Origin: Chryseobacterium indicum
Lineage (GTDB): Bacteria; Bacteroidota; Bacteroidia; Flavobacteriales; Weeksellaceae
Assembly (NCBI RefSeq): GCF_021504595.1
Contig: NZ_JACSGT010000001.1
Coordinates: 1,426,001-1,490,000 of the forward strand
Length of the DNA: 64,000 nt
Direction of reading: 5' to 3'
Of the stretch, positions 7,453 through 16,508 are shown piece by piece. The position numbers were made by a program, and so were the translations under genes. The notes beneath the pieces were generated by a model, which was not told the DNA's origin, made no database searches, and saw only the letters and a program-made list of their open reading frames with translations. Positions within the stretch are counted from its first letter, which is position 1, and each line of letters begins with the position of its first letter.

Positions 7453-9330
7453 ATGAATTTAGAACAGAATATTTATTCCAAAGAATCCGTAAAAGCGAGG
7501 ATGCTTCAGAATGCCACAAAAGTCTGGGGATTGAAAAGCCCGCAATCTCTTGATCCGTTCGTTAAATTATTAATTGATGCATTCAGCACGGAAGTTTTCA
7601 AAGCGAACAACGAAATACAGACCGTTAACGCCAGAATTTTAGAAAAACTGGCAAAATTATTAACCCCTTCCATTTATACACATCCCATTCCGTCTCATGC
7701 AATTGCCTTCACGCAACCTTATGAATCGTCGGAAATTTTACTGGAGCATACCGAGTTTTTCTTTAAAAAACAGATGACCTCCACCATAAAATCAGAATCG
7801 GATAAGCAGATCAACATTCCTTTTACGCCAATTGGAAATATCAGAATCAACAAAATACAGACCGCCATCATGTTTGTAGGAAATACCTGCTACGGAATCG
7901 ATGACCGGCTGAATAAAATTCCCATTGCAAGATTTCAGGGAAGACCGGAAGATTACCGTAAAGTGACCATCGGAATTGATGTTTCAAAATACTCAAACGA
8001 AACTTTTCCCAAAAATGTAAGCATTTACTGCTCAAATCATGCTTTCGAACATCTTGATTTTACCTATAAACTATTGCCCTACATTACGGTTTCTTCCAAC
8101 GGAAATCCGTTATTTGTAAAAGAAGGTTTAACTTATTATAAAAACAATCAGGCAGAAGGATATGAGCAGATGTTCCGCGAACAGTCTATTCAGAATAAAA
8201 TTATTGAAGACATCAAAAGTGTGTATCATCATAAATTCATTGAGATATCCGGACTTTCAACCTCATTATTTTCAGAACCGGGACAGCTCCCCGAAAATCT
8301 CAGCTATGTAGATTATAAAGAAGAAATTACAAAATACATCGACGGAAAACGATATCTGTGGCTTACTTTCGAGTTTCCGCCGCAATTTTCTGCTGAAATT
8401 CTGGATAATTTTTCTTTTGTTTTGAATGCTTTCCCAATCTATAACCGCGGCTGGAAAAAAACGGAATACAGCTTAGACATCATGGGAAACAATATTCCTC
8501 TCGTAACAGATGAAGGCGAACATTTTCTGTATGTAGATGAGGTTCAGGACGGTGACGGAAGAAAATACACCGAAATTCCTTTCACCCCGAATGACGATCT
8601 TCGAAAAGGATTATACACGGTAAGAAAGGGCGGAATGGAGCGTTTTACAAACAGAAATGCAGTTGATATGATTGCCAATGTTCTTGAACTGACGAGAGAC
8701 GAAATTGCAGCTTTCTCTTTACTGAACCGTGATAATGTGAAAGGCGTTCTCAGTGAAATGTCCGACAAAATGAAATCCATGGTCCAGAAAGTTAACAATG
8801 CCAAACGAAGCATTAAACAGGAACTGAACTATGTGATTATGGAGCCTGTTGATAAAACAGATCACACTTATGCTTCATTCTGGATCACGCATTCTACTTT
8901 AGCCAACCATATGCGTCCCGGAACGGAACTTTCCAATCAGTTGAAATCACAGACGCTGGTTCTTTTAACGGAAACGATCGGCGGAGCGGAAGAGCAGAAG
9001 GGAACCGACAGTATTCAGGCTTATAAATATGCTTTAACCACAAGAGATAAGATCATTTCTTTGGAAGACGTTAAAAACTATTGCCGAATGGTTCTGAAAG
9101 ACGAGCTGAAAGAGGTAAAGGTAACCCGCGGAACCATGATCAGCAATAAACCGAAAGAAGGTTTTATCCGAACTGTTGAGGTAGAAATTATTCCGCAGAA
9201 TTATTCTTTCTACGGAAGAGCTTACTGGGAAAATATGGCGAATGTTTTAAGAAACCAGATTATTTCCAAAGCCATCGACGGAATTGAATATCTGGTAAAA
9301 GTAACGAATGAAGATTCGGATTTTTCGTGA
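7453..9330 (+). CDS. tssF: Type VI secretion baseplate subunit TssF
   Basis: This 625-residue protein has the N-terminal TssF/VasA pattern: a helix with VKARMLQNATKVWGLKSPQS, then DPFVKLLIDAF and LEKLAKLLTPSIYTHPIPSH. TssF forms the trunk of the baseplate wedge with TssE, TssG and TssK. Its length is typical of the family. It is cotranscribed with tssE (24-bp gap). The locus lacks tssB, tssC, hcp (tssD), tssG, tssH, tssK, vgrG (tssI) and the membrane-complex genes, so this pair must be complemented from elsewhere in the genome or be a remnant. The reading frame is intact, which argues against decay. Confidence 0.85.
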   Translation: MNLEQNIYSKESVKARMLQNATKVWGLKSPQSLDPFVKLLIDAFSTEVFKANNEIQTVNARILEKLAKLLTPSIYTHPIPSHAIAFTQPYESSEILLEHTEFFFKKQMTSTIKSESDKQINIPFTPIGNIRINKIQTAIMFVGNTCYGIDDRLNKIPIARFQGRPEDYRKVTIGIDVSKYSNETFPKNVSIYCSNHAFEHLDFTYKLLPYITVSSNGNPLFVKEGLTYYKNNQAEGYEQMFREQSIQNKIIEDIKSVYHHKFIEISGLSTSLFSEPGQLPENLSYVDYKEEITKYIDGKRYLWLTFEFPPQFSAEILDNFSFVLNAFPIYNRGWKKTEYSLDIMGNNIPLVTDEGEHFLYVDEVQDGDGRKYTEIPFTPNDDLRKGLYTVRKGGMERFTNRNAVDMIANVLELTRDEIAAFSLLNRDNVKGVLSEMSDKMKSMVQKVNNAKRSIKQELNYVIMEPVDKTDHTYASFWITHSTLANHMRPGTELSNQLKSQTLVLLTETIGGAEEQKGTDSIQAYKYALTTRDKIISLEDVKNYCRMVLKDELKEVKVTRGTMISNKPKEGFIRTVEVEIIPQNYSFYGRAYWENMANVLRNQIISKAIDGIEYLVKVTNEDSDFS

Positions 9331-9446
9331 TTGTTTAGGATATTCTCAATAAAAATGGATGAATTCTCAGACGATCTTAGGATGACTTAGCGAAATCTTC
9401 AGCATATTTATTTGAAGGAATATAAAAGCAGTTAGTATTAAAATCC

Positions 9447-9475
9447 TGTCATCCTGAGCTTGTCGAAGGATCTCC
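9447..9475. repeat. Extragenic core repeat, single copy
   Basis: The segment holds TCATCCTGAGCTTGTCGAAG followed by GATCTCC. It is one dispersed copy of the TGAGCYTGTCGAAG family seen in both large arrays of the window. Confidence 0.7.
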
Positions 9476-9491
9476 AGCTAAATAATAAAAA

Positions 9492-9520
9492 TTTCGGGCA
9501 AACCTTTGGTTTGCCCGAAA
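9492..9520. terminator. Strong 13-bp hairpin between tssF and the ABM gene
   Basis: TTTCGGGCAAACC (9492-9504) pairs perfectly with 9508-9520 around a TTT loop. A T-run follows on the minus strand and a weaker A-rich tail follows on the plus strand, so it mainly terminates the leftward operon. Confidence 0.8.
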
Positions 9521-9541
9521 CTCATTAAAAAAAACTACTAT

Positions 9542-9841
9542 TTAAAATAACTGATCCATAAGAATCACCTCTCTGTTTTCCAGTAAAGGAACAATCTGTT
9601 CGGCTACAACTTTCTGGTAATGTTCAGAATTTTTATGGAATTCCACTGCATCGGCATTTTTATACCCTTCAAACAATACCAATGTATGATCGTCTGATCT
9701 GCTTTGATGTACCTCATAAAAAAGATTTCCTTCTTCCTGCGAACTTTTTTCTGCTGCCTGTTGTACCAACTGCAGAACGGCATCCAGTTTTCCTTCTTTT
9801 ACCTGCCATTTGGCACAGATATATACTGCTTTCTGATCCAT
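9542..9841 (-). CDS. Antibiotic biosynthesis monooxygenase (ABM)-family protein
   Basis: Starting at 9841, the 99-residue product MDQKAVYICAKWQVKEGKLD has the dimeric alpha/beta ABM fold pattern: beta strand, helix with VLQLVQQAAEKSSQEEGNLFYEV split by a turn, strand LVLFEGYKNADAVEFHKNSEH. Relatives include YgiN-type quinol monooxygenases and small stress proteins. It probably acts on a quinone or reactive aromatic compound in the cytoplasm, but the substrate is unknown. It follows the DJ-1/PfpI gene by 22 bp, and the two are probably cotranscribed. A longer frame upstream would overlap the previous gene and is rejected. Confidence 0.8.
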   Translation of the reverse strand: MDQKAVYICAKWQVKEGKLDAVLQLVQQAAEKSSQEEGNLFYEVHQSRSDDHTLVLFEGYKNADAVEFHKNSEHYQKVVAEQIVPLLENREVILMDQLF

Positions 9842-9863
9842 TCTTATTAAATTTAAAGCTAAA

Positions 9864-10544
9864 TTAAGCGTTTTTTGCTTCCAAAAGAGCCACAATTTTT
9901 TCTCCTACACCTTTTGCAGAAGCCGGATTTTGTCCGGTCACGATATTTCCGTCGGCAATACTGTTGGCAGACCACGGTTCTGCCGCATGGAAAATCGCAC
10001 CCTGCTCCGTTAAGGCAGTCTGAAGGTCGAAAGCAACATCCGCTTTTGCATAACTTTCTTCTTCCGCAGTGCTAAATGCAGCAATATTCTTACCATTCAC
10101 CAGATAACTTCCGTCGCTTAATTTTACATTCAGAAGCGAAACAGGACCATGACAAACCGCTGCTACAACACGGTTGCTTTCATAAAAATCGGCAAGTACT
10201 TTTTTAAGTTCCGGCGCTTCCGCCATATCGACCATCGGAGCCAGACCTCCCGGAACAAACACGGCATCGTAACCGGAAGTGTTTACCTCAGAAAGTTTTT
10301 TTGCACTGTGCATATCTTCCCAGCCTTTTCCCGTTAAAAATTTTAGGTTCTCCGGATCATCGGCTAAATTTAATCCGTCCAGAAACGGAGACTCACCGGT
10401 TAAACTGGCAAAATCGATCTGGTAACCTGCATTTTCAAATTCTGCATAAGGATGCGCTACTTCAGGCAGGAAAGTTCCTGTTCTTTTATTGTTCGGACCG
10501 ATAGAATTGGCGTTGGATACAACGATTAATACTTTTGGATTCAT
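9864..10544 (-). CDS. DJ-1/PfpI-family protein (type 1 glutamine amidotransferase fold)
   Basis: The ATG at 10544 gives a 226-residue protein, MNPKVLIVVSNANSIGPNNK. The nucleophile elbow is AVCHGP, where Cys is followed by His, as in class I GATase-like and Hsp31/HchA-type glyoxalase III enzymes. FVPGGLAPMVDM supplies the preceding glycine-rich turn. Members convert methylglyoxal to lactate or protect proteins under stress. The family match is strong; the exact activity is inferred. It is the first gene of a two-gene unit with the ABM protein, which suggests handling of reactive carbonyls or quinones. Confidence 0.85.
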   Translation of the reverse strand: MNPKVLIVVSNANSIGPNNKRTGTFLPEVAHPYAEFENAGYQIDFASLTGESPFLDGLNLADDPENLKFLTGKGWEDMHSAKKLSEVNTSGYDAVFVPGGLAPMVDMAEAPELKKVLADFYESNRVVAAVCHGPVSLLNVKLSDGSYLVNGKNIAAFSTAEEESYAKADVAFDLQTALTEQGAIFHAAEPWSANSIADGNIVTGQNPASAKGVGEKIVALLEAKNA

Positions 10545-10654
10545 GACATTCAATTTTGTTTGTTAAAAATATTTTGTTTGATCTTTTTTGAAATTATCTG
10601 AATTTCTACAGCAAATGTATTCCGACCCAATGCTTCCTTCGAAGGACTGAAGTC

Positions 10655-10683
10655 ACAAAAAAAGTGTGATCCAAATCACACTT
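10655..10683 (-). terminator. Hairpin with CRP-like sequence TGTGATCCAAATCACA
   Basis: AAGTGTGAT (10662-10670) pairs with ATCACACTT (10675-10683) around CCAA. On the minus strand it is followed by a run of seven T, as in an intrinsic terminator. It also matches TGTGA-N6-TCACA, the classical CRP site, 118 bp upstream of the DJ-1/PfpI start. Either role is possible. Confidence 0.5.
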
Positions 10684-10716
10684 CTGCATTTTATCCTATT
10701 GGTTTAGGATTTTATC

Positions 10717-10812
10717 GGGAGCTTTTTCCCGCTTTCCGTTACAATTCCTCATTGCACGGCTCCGCTTCGCTCCGCCGCTCCATTGCGGGATTTTCTCTGC
10801 AATCGGGGCTAT
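10717..10812. repeat. Dispersed repeat, second copy of family B
   Basis: GGGAGCTTTTTCCCGCTTTC, a variable middle and GCAATCGGGGCTA parallel the segment at about 6181-6255. No coding potential is seen. Confidence 0.55.
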
Positions 10813-10929
10813 GGTGGAAGTTATTCTTTTCAATATCTGAAACAATATGCATCAAGTCTGTCTTTAATCTAGTATTTAATTTATTTGTGCTCTTTGTGCA
10901 AAAAAATTAGTGGTATTAGTGTTTAAAAA

Positions 10930-12487
10930 AATCCTTCATTTGTTTTTCGTTTAGTATTCGCGGTGTCACTATGAGCCTGTTGAAGAGTCTCATGACCTTT
11001 ATTACTAAGATCCTTTCAGGATAACAAAGATGCTGCAAATACATTTAAGAAAAATAAACAATTTTACATTGAAAAAAAAATCTGCGTAATCTGCACAATC
11101 AACGGGAGATTATTAAATAGATTCTTCATTTCATAATGCTTCGCAAAATTTCAATCAGAATGACATGACTCGTTAAAGATTTTGCTGAGTGAAAAAAAAT
11201 GTTAACAATTATTTATTGTTTTGTTTTCGTTTCGTATTCGCGGTGTCACTCTGAGCCTGTCGAAGAGTCTCTTATTCCCAGTATTGTTAAGATCCTTTAC
11301 AGAATGACAAAAATACTGCAAATGCATTTGAGAAAAAATAAACAATTTCACATTGAAAAAAATCTGCTTAATCTGCACAATCTGCGGGAGACTATCAAAA
11401 GATTCTTCCTTCGTTTCGTATTCGCGGTGTCACTCTGAGCCTGTCAAAGAGACTTTATACTTAGTATTACTAAGATCCTTTCAGGATGAGAAAGATGCTG
11501 CAAATACATTTAAGAAAAATAAACAATTTTACATTGAAAAAAGAATCTGCGTAATCTGTACAATCTGCGGGAGACTATTCAAAAGATTCTTCCTTCCATA
11601 ATGCTTCGCAAAATTTCAATCAGAATGACATGATTCGTTAAAAATTTTACTGAGTGAAAAAAAATGTTAACAATTATTTATTGTTTTGTTTTCGTTTCGT
11701 ATTCGCGGTGTCACTCTGAGCCTGTCGAAGAGTCTCTTATTCCCAGTATTGTTAAGATCCTTTACAGAATGACAAAAATGCATCTGAGAAAAAAAAACAA
11801 TTTTATATTGAAAAAAGATTCTGCGTAATCTGAACAATCAGCGGGAGATTATCAAAAAGATTCTTCCTTTCATAATGCTTCGCAAAATTTCAATCAGAAT
11901 GACATGACTCGTTAAAGATTTTACTGAATGAAAAGAATTGTTAACAATTATTTATTGTTTTATCTTTCGTTTAGTATTCGCGGTGTCACTCTGAGCTTGT
12001 CGAAGAGTCTCTTATTATCTTTATTGCTAAGATCCTTTCAGGATGACAAAAATGCTGTAAATGCATTCGAGAAAGGATAAACAATTTTAGATTTAAAAAA
12101 AATCTGCGTAATCTGCACAATCAGCGGGAGATTATTCAAAAAGATTCTTCCCTCCATAATGCTTCGCAAAATTTCAATCAGAATGACATGAGTCGTTAAA
12201 AGATTTCGCTGAGTGAAGAGAATTGTTAACAATTATTTATTGTTTTATCTTTCGTTTAGTATTCGCGATTTCACTCTGAGCCTGTCGAAGAGTCTCTTAT
12301 TTTTATTGCTAAGATCCTTTCAGGATGACAAAAATGCTGAAGATGCATTCGAGAAAGTGTAAACAATTTCACATTGAAAAAAATCCGCGTAATCTGCGGG
12401 AGATTATTCAAAAAGATTCTTCATTCCATAATGCTTCGCAAAATTTCAATCAGAATGACATGATTCGTTAAAAATTTTACTGAGTGA
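10930..12487. repeat. Six tandem copies of a second repeat, ~280-bp period
   Basis: The landmark GTATTCGCGG (last copy degenerate) occurs at 10954, 11234, 11418, 11699, 11974 and 12259. Spacings are 280, 184, 281, 275 and 285 bp, so the second unit lacks about 95 bp. Each unit holds CACTCTGAGCCTGTCGAAGA, AAGATCCTTTCAGGATGAC, a CTGCGTAATCTGCACAATC stretch, a CGCAAAATTTCAATCAGAAT stretch and AACAATTATTTATTGTTTT. Copies differ at many points, so this array is older or less homogenised than the one at 2951-4440. No transposase is seen. Short open frames in it are incidental. Confidence 0.85.
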
Positions 12488-12499
12488 AAAATTTAAAAA

Positions 12500-13072
12500 C
12501 TATTTATTGGTATTAGAATATAGCCTGCTTAAAGTTTCCCTGCTTACACCGAGATATTCTGCGACATATTTTTTAGGAACTTCCGAAATCAGATCGGGAT
12601 ATAATCTTACAAATTCTTCGTAACGCTGTTGCGGTGTTCCCGATAAAAGCATCATAATTCTCTGCTGAAGCGCAATATAACCGTTCGTTAATTTAATCCT
12701 GAAAAAATGATCCATTTTGTGAAGATCGGCTGCGAGTCTATTTCTTCCTTCGAGAGTAAGACTTACCACTTCACCTGCTTTCAGGCATTCAATGAACATT
12801 TTGGAATTTTGCTGTTTAAAAAATCCTATATAATCGGACATCCACCAGTCTTTTTTGGCAAACTGAAGAATATGTTCTTTGCCGTTTTCATCAATATAAT
12901 AGACTTTATAGATTCCGTCAAGAACTAAAAATTCGTATTTCACTTCGTCTCCGTCATGGATCAGGAACTGATTTTTACGGACTTTTCTTAAAGTGAAAAA
13001 AGTTTTGACATATTCAAACTCTTCGTCTGTAAGCGGTGTAATGGCTTCGATATGTTCTCGCAGTCGATTCAT
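12500..13072 (-). CDS. Crp/Fnr-family transcriptional regulator
   Basis: The ATG at 13072 gives 190 residues. Residues ~15-120 form a cyclic-nucleotide-binding-like beta-roll (RKVRKNQFLIHDGDEVKYEF, then VYYIDENGKEHILQFAKKDW). Residues ~145-190 hold a Crp-type winged helix: RYEEFVRLYPDLISEVPKKY followed by AEYLGVSRETLSRL, with ETLSR in the recognition helix. The ligand-contacting residues of true cAMP receptors are not evident, as is usual for this Flavobacterial group. A close relative with the same ENGKEHIIQFA phrase lies at 59231. The upstream extension of the frame is not needed. Confidence 0.88.
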   Translation of the reverse strand: MNRLREHIEAITPLTDEEFEYVKTFFTLRKVRKNQFLIHDGDEVKYEFLVLDGIYKVYYIDENGKEHILQFAKKDWWMSDYIGFFKQQNSKMFIECLKAGEVVSLTLEGRNRLAADLHKMDHFFRIKLTNGYIALQQRIMMLLSGTPQQRYEEFVRLYPDLISEVPKKYVAEYLGVSRETLSRLYSNTNK

Positions 13073-13599
13073 GATAATGCTTTGTCCGGTGTAAAAGTAA
13101 TTAAAATTATGAAGAATCTGCTTGAATTTCCAATGCAGAACTGCAAGTCTGTTTACACTTTTATTTAACTGCAAAAACCACAAAAGATGTACTAATTTTT
13201 TATTTAAAGTTGATCATTATCAGTGAAAAAGCTCACCATAGTTTTTAAAAATCTTTGATTTTCATTCTTTTGAGCGCTTTGATTATTACAGAAATTTGCT
13301 TTGCCATCATCTTTTTTCCCTTTTGCGGTTAATTCTGAAATTAATTTAAACAGGTTTTGCTTTAAAAAGAATGATCTTTTGTTTTGAAAAAACCCAATTA
13401 TAATCAAAGATTCATGAAGAGCAAATTTTGTGTGGTACAATTGTCATAATAATTTTCCAAAATCATTAAAAAAACAAATGGCTTCCGAATAATTTCGCAT
13501 CATTTTTGTAAGGATAAACTAACACTTTTTAACACTGAAAATTGCTAAAATTTCCGTAATTTTGCACATCGTGATTTTCAGGTAAGATCACCCCGAATT
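13073..13599. other. Divergent intergenic region between Crp/Fnr gene and uvrA
   Basis: No gene is supported. A 78-codon minus-strand frame at 13204-13440 has no family features and a composition like spacer DNA. A promoter for uvrA lies at its right end. Confidence 0.6.
13557..13564 (+). promoter_or_regulatory. -7 element TAATTTTG of uvrA
   Basis: TAATTTTG matches TAnnTTTG and ends 35 bp before the uvrA ATG. Confidence 0.5.
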
Positions 13600-16431
13600 A
13601 TGAGTAAATCAACAGAATATATAGAAGTTTACGGCGCACGTGAACATAATCTTAAAAACATCAATGTAAAAATTCCACGCAACGAACTAGTCGTAATTAC
13701 AGGACTTTCGGGAAGCGGAAAATCATCCTTGGCTTTTGATACGATTTTTGCGGAAGGACAGCGTCGATATATCGAAACGTTTTCTGCGTACGCAAGACAG
13801 TTTCTGGGAGGTCTGGAACGTCCCGATGTCGATAAAATTGAAGGATTATCTCCTGTAATTGCCATCGAACAGAAAACCACCAACAAAAACCCGCGTTCTA
13901 CCGTAGGAACCGTAACGGAGCTGTACGATTTCTTACGTCTTCTGTTTGCCAGAGTTTCCGATGCGTATTCTCAAACAACAGGAAAAAAACTGGTAAGTTA
14001 TACCGAAGAACAAATCTTAGAAACCATCAAAGAAAATTACAAAGGCGAGAAAATCATGCTGATGGCGCCTGTGGTAAGATCCAGAAAGGGACATTACCAC
14101 GAACTTTTTGTGCAGATGGCAAAAAAAGGATACGGACAGGCAAGAATTGATGGTGAACTGCAGGACATTGAATATGATCTGAAACTCGACCGTTATAAAA
14201 CCCACGATATCGACATCGTCATTGACCGCTGGATTATCGGGGAATCTGCTTCCGAAGCGAGAATGGAAAAATCTCTTCGTACGGCGATGGAAATGGGAGA
14301 GGGACTGATCGGAATTCAGAAACTGGGAACGAAGGACATCGAATATTTTTCTAAAAATTTAATGGATGCCGAAACCGGTCATTCACTGGCTCTGCCGGAA
14401 CCGAATACGTTTTCTTTCAACTCTCCGAAAGGAAGCTGCCCAAGCTGTAAAGGTTTGGGAACCATCAAGAAGATCAATACAGATTATTTTGTTGAAAATC
14501 CGAAATTATCTATTAATCAGGGTGGTTTATTGCCATTGGAAGACTTGAAGTCTAATAAATGGGTACTTTCTCAGATCAAAAATATATTAGAAATTTTCGG
14601 ATTAGGAATGGCAACTCCGATTCAGGATATTCCGGAAGAAGCGTTAGACTATATTTATAACGGCTGTCATAAAGAATTCAACAAAGATTTAAAATACGCC
14701 GGAATTACGAAAAAAATCAAAATCAGCTTTGACGGTCTGATTCCTTTCATGGAAGAAATTATCGAAGAAAGGGAATCTTATGAAGCGATTTTGCTGGAAA
14801 GACATTTCACTACTGAAGAAACCTGTCCGGAATGTAAAGGAACCCGTCTTCAGCCTTCAAGTTTAAGCTTTAAAATCGACGGAAAGAATATTGCAGAAGT
14901 TAATGCTTTAAGTTTAATTGATTTAAAGGACTGGCTTGCTGATGTTAAGGATAAATTTTCTGAGAAAAATGCCATCATTGCGCATGAAATTTTAAAGGAA
15001 ATTGAAACAAGGCTTCAGTTTTTATTAGACGTAGGTTTAGATTATTTGAGTCTGAGCAGAAGTTCAAAAACACTTTCCGGAGGAGAATCTCAGAGAATTC
15101 GTCTGGCTACACAGATTGGTTCTCAATTGGTGAATGTTCTCTATATTTTAGACGAGCCTTCGATTGGGTTGCACCAGAGAGACAATGAAAGACTGATTAA
15201 TTCTTTAAAGAATCTTCGGGATATCGGAAATTCTGTTCTGGTGGTAGAGCATGATAAAGACATGATTCTGGAAGCCGATGAGGTTTTGGATATCGGTCCG
15301 AGAGCCGGAAAGTTCGGCGGAGAAATTCTGTGGCAGGGAAAACCGAAAGATCTGGTAAAAGCAGATACGATTACGGCACAGTATATTAACGGAAAAAGAA
15401 AAATTGAAGTTCCTGCGGAAAGACGTAAAGGAAACGGAAAAAATATCGTTTTAAAAGGAGCAAGCGGAAATAACCTGAAAAACGTAACGCTGGATATTCC
15501 TCTGGGAAAACTGGTGGTGGTTTCGGGGATTTCGGGAAGCGGAAAATCTTCGCTTATCAACGGAACATTGTATCCGATTTTAAATAAACATTTTTACAGG
15601 GCGGTTCAGGAACCTTTGCCGTACAAAAAAATCGAAGGTCTTGAACACATTGATAAAATTGTAGATGTAGACCAGACTCCGATCGGAAGAACGCCGCGCT
15701 CGAATCCTGCAACCTACACCGGAATGTTTACCGACATCCGAAATCTGTTTGCGGAATTGCCGGAAAGTAAAATCCGAGGTTATAAACCGGGAAGATTCTC
15801 TTTCAATGTAAAAGGCGGAAGATGCGAAACTTGTCAGGGAGGCGGTTTGAAAGTAATTGAAATGAACTTTTTACCGGATGTGTACGTTCACTGCGAAACC
15901 TGTAACGGAAAACGTTTTAACAGGGAAACTCTTGAAGTGCGTTACAAAGGAAAATCGATTTCCGATGTATTGGATATGACGATTGATGAAGCGGTGGAAT
16001 TTTTCCAGCCGATTCCGAAGATCTTTGCGAAGGTAAAAACGCTGCAGGATGTCGGTTTGGGTTATATTACGTTGGGACAGCAATCAACCACGCTTTCGGG
16101 AGGAGAAGCGCAGCGTATTAAATTAGCCACAGAACTGGCAAAAAGACAAACCGGAAATACGTTATATATTCTCGACGAACCCACAACAGGACTGCATTTT
16201 GAAGATGTAAAAATCTTAATGGATGCGATTAACCAATTGGTGGAATTAGGAAATTCTTTCATTATCATCGAACATAATATGGATGTGATCAAATTAGCCG
16301 ATCATATCATCGATGTTGGTCCGGAAGGCGGAAAACACGGCGGACAGATCGTTGCGCAGGGAACACCTGAGGAAATTGTGAAGTCGAAGAAGAGTTTGAC
16401 GGGGAAGTTTTTGAAGAGGGAGTTGGAGTAA
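13600..16431 (+). CDS. uvrA: Excinuclease ABC subunit A
   Basis: This 943-residue protein is the damage-sensing ATPase of nucleotide excision repair, which scans DNA with UvrB. It has two ABC ATPase modules. The first Walker A is GLSGSGKSS (residues 35-43) and the second GISGSGKSS (~645). ABC signatures [10 protein letters not shown] and [10 protein letters not shown] lie near residues 492 and 831. Zinc-binding pairs CPSCKG (~280), CPECKG (~408), CETCQG (~742) and CETCNG (~764) are present. Length and order are those of canonical UvrA. The gene is single, with its own -7 element and a GAAA-loop terminator. Confidence 0.97.
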   Translation: MSKSTEYIEVYGAREHNLKNINVKIPRNELVVITGLSGSGKSSLAFDTIFAEGQRRYIETFSAYARQFLGGLERPDVDKIEGLSPVIAIEQKTTNKNPRSTVGTVTELYDFLRLLFARVSDAYSQTTGKKLVSYTEEQILETIKENYKGEKIMLMAPVVRSRKGHYHELFVQMAKKGYGQARIDGELQDIEYDLKLDRYKTHDIDIVIDRWIIGESASEARMEKSLRTAMEMGEGLIGIQKLGTKDIEYFSKNLMDAETGHSLALPEPNTFSFNSPKGSCPSCKGLGTIKKINTDYFVENPKLSINQGGLLPLEDLKSNKWVLSQIKNILEIFGLGMATPIQDIPEEALDYIYNGCHKEFNKDLKYAGITKKIKISFDGLIPFMEEIIEERESYEAILLERHFTTEETCPECKGTRLQPSSLSFKIDGKNIAEVNALSLIDLKDWLADVKDKFSEKNAIIAHEILKEIETRLQFLLDVGLDYLSLSRSSKTLSGGESQRIRLATQIGSQLVNVLYILDEPSIGLHQRDNERLINSLKNLRDIGNSVLVVEHDKDMILEADEVLDIGPRAGKFGGEILWQGKPKDLVKADTITAQYINGKRKIEVPAERRKGNGKNIVLKGASGNNLKNVTLDIPLGKLVVVSGISGSGKSSLINGTLYPILNKHFYRAVQEPLPYKKIEGLEHIDKIVDVDQTPIGRTPRSNPATYTGMFTDIRNLFAELPESKIRGYKPGRFSFNVKGGRCETCQGGGLKVIEMNFLPDVYVHCETCNGKRFNRETLEVRYKGKSISDVLDMTIDEAVEFFQPIPKIFAKVKTLQDVGLGYITLGQQSTTLSGGEAQRIKLATELAKRQTGNTLYILDEPTTGLHFEDVKILMDAINQLVELGNSFIIIEHNMDVIKLADHIIDVGPEGGKHGGQIVAQGTPEEIVKSKKSLTGKFLKRELE

Positions 16432-16453
16432 AATTATATAAATTTCTTATGGA

Positions 16454-16481
16454 AAACCGCAATGAAAATTGTGGTTTTTTT
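16454..16481 (+). terminator. uvrA terminator
   Basis: AAACCGCAAT (16454-16463) pairs with ATTGTGGTTT (16468-16477), with one G-U pair and a GAAA loop, followed by a T-run. Confidence 0.8.
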
Positions 16482-16508
16482 ATTTACTTTTGAAGGAAAC
16501 TATTATTA

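Noticed and set aside
6988..9330. Complete type VI secretion locus
   Set aside because: Only tssE and tssF are present; the flanking genes are unrelated and no sheath, Hcp or membrane-complex genes are found.
11199..12232. Small ORFs of 64-82 codons within the second repeat array
   Set aside because: They repeat in step with the array units and match no family.
13204..13440. 78-codon minus-strand frame before uvrA
   Set aside because: Low-complexity spacer-like composition, no start signals, no family.
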